From Saccharum officinarum (lineage: Eukaryota > Streptophyta > Magnoliopsida > Poales > Poaceae): a DNA stretch of 64,000 nucleotides. The stretch is taken from NCBI GenBank assembly GCA_020631735.1, contig CM036215.1, forward strand, positions 15,898,346 through 15,962,345, written 5' to 3'. The translations under genes and the position numbers were made by a program. The notes beneath the pieces are model-generated. The model did no database searches. It was given only the letters and a program-made list of their open reading frames with translations, and was not told the DNA's origin. Numbering within the stretch: position 1 is the stretch's first letter; the number at the start of each line of letters is the position of its first letter. Shown piece by piece: positions 57,637 through 64,000 of the stretch.

Positions 57637-60206
57637 GATCCGCCACTGTCCGGAGGTATGTAAACTTAGTGCAAGCAAAGTATCATGATCACTGTTTGGA
57701 CTGCACAAATAAGTGAAATCTATGCTATCTAGGATATTTTAATGCTGTGATCTCATCTCCTACAGATCTTTTGCAATTGTAACTTCGTTTGTGCATAATT
57801 AAAATTTCAATGCAAATAGTGTTTGCTCCTAAGCATCACAATGTTGCAACCATCTTCTCATCTCAATGCGTAGAAGCTGGAATTTATTTTTCCTGGAGCT
57901 TCTTGAGTTAATGATGAGCACCTGCCATTAATCTACATACCATCTATAAGTTTGTTAGATGTACAATCTAGAATGAAACGGATTGCTTTCTTGGTTGGCC
58001 ATAACTCATGTCTTTGCGGCATCATTAAGTTCTAATGTGCATGAAGTATAACAAGTATGACATATTTATTTCCTAGGTTGTTACTTACTAAGGTTTATGC
58101 ACGTTTTTTACACTCTAGTTGTCAAAGTTGTTTGATTCTATTTTATAATTACACAGATCTCCTGTTGTTTAAGTATTCAGATCATCAGATGCACTATTGG
58201 CACTCTGTCCATAAGTGCTTGTTCTTTTTGCCCAATCTACTATAGACTAGTGCACTACTATACAACAAGTCAATAAAACATCTGTCCATCTTAGTTGGCA
58301 CAAATGCAGATAAACCAGTAATTTTGGGTACTACGGGCCTGTTTGGAATGAGACCTGGCAGCCAGGCAACGAATCCTGGGCCCAGGCAACGGACGCCTGG
58401 GGAGCTTTGCTTGGGCCAGGCAGCTTTTTAAAGCTGCAAACCAAACAGGCCCGCATGCCTGATTTGGGTCGTAGCACATTTTTTTAGTGAAAAGGCATGA
58501 ATAGGTTGGGTAGTAACTAATCAGCTCTGGGCACTGACACTTTTTTTAGGTAGGCATGAAGAAAACTTGATGTACTAGTACACTTACAAGCTCATTATCA
58601 TTTGTCTCTACAATTCCAAAGCTGAACTTCTTTCCCGTGCTTCTGCATGCAGGATGTCTGCTGCCATATACACTCCCTGATGCCAATGAGAGCCGCTGCC
58701 AGAGCTGCCTGTGTGTCTCGTGCTTTTCTACATTCCTGGAGAAGGCATCCCAACCTCACTTTCAATAATACAACATTGGGATTAGATAGAAACACATATG
58801 GGACTAATGAAAGTGCCAGAGGTTTCTCTAGCAAAGTCGACCACATTCTGAAAAACACTCAGGCATTGGTGTGAAGAAACTCAAGATTCACATGCCTCAA
58901 GATTACAAACTGAAGGACTCTTGTTATCCTGACAGTTGGCTTCAGTTTTCTGTTACACTAGGAATTGAAGAACTCGAACTAGCATTGCCAGTAAAGGCAA
59001 AGTACAACTTCCCATACTCACTTTTTTCTAATGGGAGTGGAGAGTCAATACGATGTCTTTTCCTTGCGGATTGTTCCTTCCATCCCACATCTGAAGTTGG
59101 TTGCTTAAGAAGCCTGACCAGACTACATCTTTGTGCTGTCTCTATTAAAGAGGATGAGATAGGGTGCCTTATTTCCAATTCGTATGCGTTAGAGCAGTTG
59201 GAAATCAGGTATTGTGATTGGATAGTTTGCTTGAGGGTGCCTTGTATGCTGCAGCGGCTTAGCGACCTAGAGGTCCTTGGTTGCAGCAAGCTGCGAGTGA
59301 TAGATAACAAAGCTCCAAATATATCTAGTTTTTACTTCGGAGGAAATCCCAAGGTACAACTGTCACTTGGGGAAACATTGAAAATGAAGAACCTATACAT
59401 GCCCTTTTCTGGCGCAATTCGTTATGTTCGTTTTGAACTTCCATCCAGCATGCCAAACCTTGAAACTGTTACCATATATTCGTCCAGGGAGGTATATTTT
59501 AAACTTTTAATGTGGATTAGCAATATGCATATGACAATTACTACGTCATGCATATCCTGGGGGTAAAACTAATCTGATATCTTTTTGTAGATGGTTGATA
59601 CGCCAATGCTGCATAGCAAATATTTACACCTTAAGAACCTAAGTATTGCTCTCAACGCAGCAACCTCCTATGATTATCTTTCTCTGGTTTCCGTTTTTGA
59701 TGCTTGTCCCTCCTTGGAGACTTTTGTCTTGGATGTAAGTCACTGTTCTCTATGATATTTGTAGCTATCACAGAGAAACCATGACAATATTTTTTTTTCC
59801 TTAGGCCTCACACTGGAAGACGGAGCATGTCTCAATTTTCACATATCCATCAGATCTGAGGCGGATGCAAGAACAGCACCACCACAGGATCAAGAATGTG
59901 AAGATACTAAATTTCTCTTCTGCAAAGAGCCTGGTTGAGTTAGCATGCCATGTTGTTGAGCATATGACATCCCTTGAGTGCCTTACATTGGAGACATATC
60001 AGAGTACTTTTAGGTGTCATGTGCCCGAGCATAAATGTATCAAGTGCTCCCCACTAGTCATTGATATTCTCAGGGAAGCTAAACGAGCACTCATGGCCAT
60101 CAGGACATACATTGAGCCTAAAGTTCCCTCCACAGTGAAGTTACATGTTGTCGAGCCTTGCAGCCGATGCCTTGCTGTTGAACTTGAGATGCCAAGTTTA
60201 GGATAA
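57637..60206 (+). pseudogene. F-box/LRR protein gene with two single-base frameshifts
   Basis: Exons: 57637-57655 (short, after CTTCAG), 58653-59491, 59591-59734 and 59805-60206, all with GT/AG borders; phases fit for the last two joins. The F-box is seen as DPPL, CPE- and DVCCHIHSLMPMRAAARAACVSRAFLHSWRRHP. LRR-like blocks follow (KKLKIHMPQDYKL, LGIEELELAL, SLTRLHLCAVSI, LEQLEIRYCDW, LSDLEVLGCSKLRVID), then the conserved C-terminal region ending CSRCLAVELEMPSLG. Such proteins are substrate receptors of SCF ubiquitin ligases. An extra T near 57649 in exon 1 and a missing base near 58855 (ILKN to GIGVKKL) break the frame. These may be real or sequencing errors. The true first exon is not found, perhaps removed by the gypsy insertion upstream. 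Confidence 0.8.
58335..58452. mobile_element. MITE, 118 bp, in F-box intron 1
   Basis: Ends GGGCCTGTTTGG and CCAAACAGGCCC are perfect inverted repeats of a type common in grass genomes. It is internally GC-rich with CCTGGGCCCAGG. I could not define a target duplication. Confidence 0.75.
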
Positions 60207-61071
60207 AAGATTACTCAATGCTTTAGTTTTTAGATGAGCTATGGCTTCATAGATTATCAGAAACATGTGCTGCTTTGTCCAGTTTATAGTGTTGCTCTTC
60301 CTGTGATATTGGAGAACATTTTGAGGGAACATGAACGTCACCAAATTGCTTAATTTACATGGTTGGAGACTTGGGGTGGATAAACCATCAACGAGACAGG
60401 AGCTGGTAACATGACATTTGCATTTATCGTCTGCTGAGTGCTCTTCTGTGAAATACTAGCATGCATGATCAACAGCCAAATGCTGCCTCTGCCTTCTGCA
60501 AGCTCATCCCAAGCTAGCTCGTGAATCCCCCGGCTTTTGTCTTTCTACAGTTTCATAGTTAGACTCGGATCAAATGTTAGTTTGGCCAGTTTGGGGAGAA
60601 CAAGAAAGTTTTTCTTTTTTTAAAAAAAATAACAGTTGTCTGTTAGGTGATCAGCAGACCATGTATTTTGCATTTAGTAGCCATTTTTTTTTCTAGATCG
60701 CGACTTGCATTTAGTAGCCATGAATCCCAGATTTCACACATGACAGTTGGCAACCAGTGCACTTTCTTGCAGTCATATTGTCTCTGCATGCATAGTACTC
60801 CTTGCATGCTGGTAAAGAAAGTCATTTAGGACAACATTTAGCATACCAATGAGTGATTTGATAGAGTGTATTTTTGTCTCTTTGCCCTTACTAAATATGG
60901 TTGCAGGTATTCTCAAACAACAAATGTTGGTAGTTGGGGCGGTGATTCGAGCTCTCTGGCGTGTGATATTTTTGCAGGCGTCCTGAATTTTGCATGGAAC
61001 AGTTCGGTGCGTTTTTTTTTTTTGGCCGTTCTTGCTCGCGTTTGGGCACGTTAGTTTTGCATCGCGCGATT
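60207..61071. other. 3' flank of F-box gene
   Basis: No gene. Likely 3' UTR near the start (ATGAGCTATGGC...). The sequence is AT-rich with T runs at 60609-60630 and 61009-61022. Confidence 0.5.
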
Positions 61072-61335
61072 TTAGAATCTGGCACGCGTTTTGCATGGCG
61101 ATTTTGCTGGGTTCGATCTCAACACGTTTTGCATGGCGGTTTTGCTGAGTTCGATCTCAACGGGCGCACCTGCTAGCAAGGCGGCGAGCCGGCGGCAGCC
61201 TTCAACATCGTTGCAGTCGTGGGTCATGCCGCAACAAACGCAAGGATGCGGCTGGGAGTCCGGCGGCGAGTCTGGCACAAAGTCTCGCTGCGTGCTGGAG
61301 TCCAGCTCGAGTTCCTGCGGCGTCGAGGAGTCCAT
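61072..61335 (-). CDS. Hypothetical small ORF (87 aa) beside CACTA insertion
   Basis: The minus-strand ATG at 61335 opens MDSSTPQELELDSSTQRDFV, then PHPCVCCGMTHDCNDVEGCRR and LAALLAGAPVEIELSKTAMQ, stop at 61072. GC-rich codons and the Cys cluster CVCC...CNDVEGC look gene-like, and the start lies six bases from the CACTA terminus, as if the insertion separated it from its promoter. The last third falls in a 38-bp tandem duplication (61087-61162). Not recognised; may be chance. Confidence 0.3.
   Translation of the reverse strand: MDSSTPQELELDSSTQRDFVPDSPPDSQPHPCVCCGMTHDCNDVEGCRRLAALLAGAPVEIELSKTAMQNVLRSNPAKSPCKTRARF
61087..61162. repeat. 38-bp tandem duplication
   Basis: Two units, CGTTTTGCATGGCGRTTTTG plus CTGRGTTCGATCTCAAC, head to tail with two differences. 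Confidence 0.85.
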
Positions 61336-61354
61336 CTCGACACTACAGGAAACT

Positions 61355-61632
61355 GCCTCTTTGCCGACTGCAATTTTCTTTGCCAACTATTTTTTCTCGA
61401 CACTCGGCAAAGAGGTCCCTTTGCCAACTGGAATTTCCTGCAGTCGGCAAAACAGGATTTGCCGACTGCCTAGCTTTGCCGACTGCCAGGCAGTTGGCAA
61501 AGAATTGCAGTCGGCAAAGGAAGGCCATGGTTGACGCCATCCACACCGTCACCTTTGCCGACTGCCATCCATCAACAGTCGGCAAAGGCGCAGGCTTTGC
61601 CAACTGCCACTGATGGCAGTCGGCAAAGAATT
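61355..61632. repeat. CACTA subterminal TTTGCCGACTGC repeats
   Basis: Units in both orientations (TTTGCCGACTGC and GCAGTCGGCAAAG) spaced 15-40 bp, likely transposase-binding sites by analogy with En/Spm. Confidence 0.88.
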
Positions 61633-62406
61633 TTTATTTTTTTCGATTTTCGATCCCAGTTTTTTGTGTTGCCTTGCTACAGTAATTACAAGATATATTC
61701 CAAGTTTGGGATCATTTTGATTTATTTTGCTATATTCCGTAGATTTTTTCTGTTTCTTTGATTTCTTTCGGCAGCTCCAGATTTCAACTGCAGGTACATG
61801 AAATAATGGAATCCGGCGATTCAGAAAATGATATTCATGATGTTTGGAGCATGTTGAGGCCGTGTGCGGGGCCTCGCGTGAAATTTCGACCGTGTTGGTG
61901 TCGGAACATGCCGAGCCACGCGCGTGAAAAGTGTTTTAAAATTTTATAAAATCGAATCGGAGTCCGAAAATGACGAAACTTGACGACGTGTCTTGTCATC
62001 GCATGCGGAGGCTGTGGTAAAAATTTGAGAAAGTTTCGAGCAAGTGGCGACGTCGGGTGGCTAAAACCTGGACATCTCCAAATGTGATAACAGTTATATT
62101 CTTCTGCATGAATTGGAAATACATTTGTGGTTATCGGCCATCGTGACTGACATGTATATGTGTTTGTCAGCCATCGTGTCGTCTTTTCTTGCAGGTTTGG
62201 TAACCTTCCCGTATAGGGGAGGTGCTGCCGAAATTTTTCGTTCTCACTAATTGTTTTTCTTTTTCAGGAGGGCTCCCATTGGAGGCTAGCCGGAGGAGCA
62301 CGACTCGGCACTGCCCCGCTAGCCTTTCTTCACCGGCACCTGCGGTATGACCCCTCTTTCTGCCACATGTAGTCGTAGGTCGCGTTACCCAGTTAGGCGT
62401 CTCCCG

Positions 62407-62469
62407 TCCGAAACGGATACGGTTGGAAGTATGCGTTCTTCGCATATGTATAACCGTATCCGTTTCGGA
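62407..62469. repeat. Perfect 18-bp hairpin
   Basis: Arms 62407-62424 and 62452-62469 (TCCGAAACGGATACGGTT and complement) with a nested TATGCG-TTCTT-CGCATA stem inside. Confidence 0.9.
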
Positions 62470-62490
62470 TTTTCAACGTTATTTGGACAG

Positions 62491-62691
62491 CCCGAGGATG
62501 CGCAGACGAGGTTAGCTCCCATGTTCCGCTCCCGTCCGAGTCGGAGTTTCGGTAGGACCTCCCCGTTGTTCTCTGGATACACACTCTCCCCGCCGGGACG
62601 TGTATCGGGAGAACAGCGGGGAGGTGCTGCCGAAATTCCATCTCGGACGGGAGCGGAGCATGGAAGCTAACCTCGTCTGCGCATGCTCGGG
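62491..62691. repeat. Imperfect hairpin with arms of about 90-95 bp
   Basis: Left arm starts CCCGAGGATGCGCAGACGAG, right arm ends CTCGTCTGCGCATGCTCGGG. Pairing continues inward through CGCTCCCGTCCGAG and CTCGGACGGGAGCG to about 62585 and 62602. Confidence 0.88.
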
Positions 62692-62789
62692 TGGGATTAG
62701 GACCTATCCTTCACCTATTAGATGGTAGGAGCGCGTTGTAGATGCACTTGCTGGTCTTATCACATGTTAACATTGCCGCATGACAGAGC

Positions 62790-64000
62790 ATGGGTGACCG
62801 TGAGTGGATGTACTCGGGCTTTGCAAGTAAGAGCCACGAATGGATCAGGGGGACGACTGAGTTCCTGGAGCATGCATTTGGCCCAGCTGCTAAAGGGTCG
62901 ATTCGGATGTCGTGTCCCTGCAGCGAGTGCAGGAACAAGAAGAAGAAAGTAAAGGCTCAGGTGTTGAGAGATCTGTTCAAGCACGGGTTCATTCCAAACT
63001 ATACCCGTTGGCGCCACCATGGTGAATACCATCCTATTAGGGACGAGGTGGTGTGACCCGTCCTCGACGCGTATGATGGCGATGCCGGGATGGTAGACAT
63101 GATGGCAGACTTCCACGAAGCACGGTTTGGCGAAGGAATGGATGTGGAGGAAGATCCGGAGGAAACCGCGAAGGCCTTCTACGACATGATGGAGTCGGCA
63201 CAGAAGCCCCTTCACGAGAAGACAAAGCTAACACAACTGGATGCCGTCTCACGCCTGATAGGGTTGAAGTCGCAGCTAGGCATTAGTCGAGATGGCTTCG
63301 ATCTCGTGTTGAGCATTGTTGGGGGACTCCTTCCGGCAAATCATGTCCTGCCGACGAACACCTACGCTACATAGAAGCTCCTTCATGCACTTAAGATGCC
63401 ATATGAGGGGATCCATGCTTGTCCGAAGGGGTGCGTCCTGTTCAGGGGAGACCTTGAGGAAGCAAAAACCTGTCCGAAGTGCGATGCCTCTAGGTTCATG
63501 TTGGTAGAAGGCTCTGATGGCAGCATGAAACAGTCTAAGGTCCCCAAGAAGGTCGTACGGCACCTTCCTTTCCTACTGAGGCTGCAACGGTTGTATATGA
63601 CGGAGGAGTCCGCGAAACAGATGACGTGGCACAAGAATGGCAAAAGATACCATCCTGACAAGATGGTACACCCGGCGGACGGTGATGCATGGAAGCACTT
63701 CGATAACATGAATCCTATCAAGGCTATGGAGGCTCGGAATGTACGCGTAGCGCTGGCAACAGATGGGTTCAACCCGTTTGGAATGATGGCGGCCCCGCAC
63801 ACTTGCTGGCCCGTGTTTGTGATCCCCCTCAATCTCCCCCCCGGCGTCATGTTTGAACCTAAGAACGTGCTCTTGACGCTGATAATACCTGGACACCCGG
63901 GCGACAATATGGGTGTGTTCATGCAGTCGGTGTGGGATGAATTGGAACTTGCTTGGGAAGAGGGGGTACTCACGTACGACCGGGCTACGAAGAGGAATTT
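62790..64000 (+). pseudogene. CACTA transposase, TNP2 type (partial)
   Basis: The ATG at 62790 begins MGDREWMYSGFASKSHEWIRG, a transposase-associated domain with CPCSECRNKKKK and VLRDLFKHGFIPNYTRWRHHGE. One frame continues to the window end, broken by TGA at 63054-63056 (after RDEVV) and TAG at 63372-63374 (after TNTYAT). The TNP2 domain then reads KMPYEGIHACPKGCVLF, TCPKCDASRF, MTWHKNGK, VALATDGFNPFGMMAAPHTC, WPVFVIPLNLPPGVMF, IIPGHPGDNMGVF and LTYDRATKRNF. These are the conserved hallmarks of En/Spm-like transposases. Apart from the two stops no frameshift is seen, so the copy decayed late. Confidence 0.93.

Larger units (their letters stand above)
61341..64000 (+). mobile_element. CACTA element, 5' part
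   Basis: Terminus CACTACAGGAAAC at 61341, then at least ten direct or inverted copies of TTTGCCGACTGC (61365-61630), the classic subterminal repeats of grass CACTA elements. A TNP2-type transposase gene follows on the plus strand and runs off the window. Confidence 0.92.

Noticed and set aside
1..64000. tRNA or rRNA genes
   Set aside because: I saw no cloverleaf or rRNA-like sequence beyond the short tRNA-complementary primer-binding sites.

Overview
This is plant nuclear DNA, almost certainly from a grass. The codon style, the short introns with GT/AG borders, the very long Del/Tekay-type and Maximus/SIRE-type LTR retrotransposons, the grass-type CACTA ends and the LRR type of the F-box gene all point to the Andropogoneae. 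Sugarcane or a close relative is my best guess, but I cannot prove it from sequence alone. Two 100-base runs of N (3620-3719 and 42233-42332) are assembly gaps, so linkage across them is not secure.

Layout. 1-3619: 5' part of a Tekay-type Ty3/gypsy element on the minus strand (leader plus truncated LTR). 3720-24886: 3' half of a SIRE/Maximus-type Ty1/copia element ('A', plus strand): RNase H tail, long spacer, env-position ORF and 3' LTR. A complete 14.4-kb Tekay-type element (6809-21237, minus strand, LTRs of about 3.9 kb) is nested inside its env-position ORF. 24887-31388: gene-like island with exons of an unrecognised gene (a 2.7-kb hAT transposon sits in one intron), a small cysteine-rich secreted-protein gene on the minus strand, and a 962-bp deleted hAT element. 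31389-34950: CACTA element interrupted by a SIRE-type element ('C', 34951-42232, 5' LTR to RNase H). After the gap, 42333-51415 is the 3' part of another SIRE element ('B') of the same family as A. 52080-53752: CACTA end rich in repeats and inverted repeats. 53753-57248: 3.5-kb LTR of a second Tekay-like family. 57637-60206: F-box/LRR gene with two single-base frameshifts. 61341-64000: 5' part of a third CACTA element with a TNP2-type transposase pseudogene and large hairpins.

Most notable observation. The complete Tekay element has an extra ORF between its primer-binding site and gag (15559-16533, minus strand, 324 codons). Its first 20 residues copy the amino-terminal tail of histone H3 (ARTKQTARKSTGG, then APR, Q and A at matching positions). 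A second copy at 41-235 has the same tail without the stop codon that interrupts the first. The tail sits at the extreme N-terminus, so after Met removal the free end would match H3 A1-R2-T3-K4. The same element encodes an integrase chromodomain, a class of domain that binds methylated H3 tails. A retroelement carrying both an H3-tail mimic and an H3-tail reader is, to my knowledge, not a described system.

Other signals include arrays of a 20-bp palindrome (TGACCGGACGCGTCCGGTCA) just upstream of the TATA box in three SIRE LTRs and again upstream of the env-position ORF leader, which suggests an internal promoter. A 55-60 bp block with splice-like ends and a hairpin is conserved between two otherwise divergent Tekay-type LTR families.
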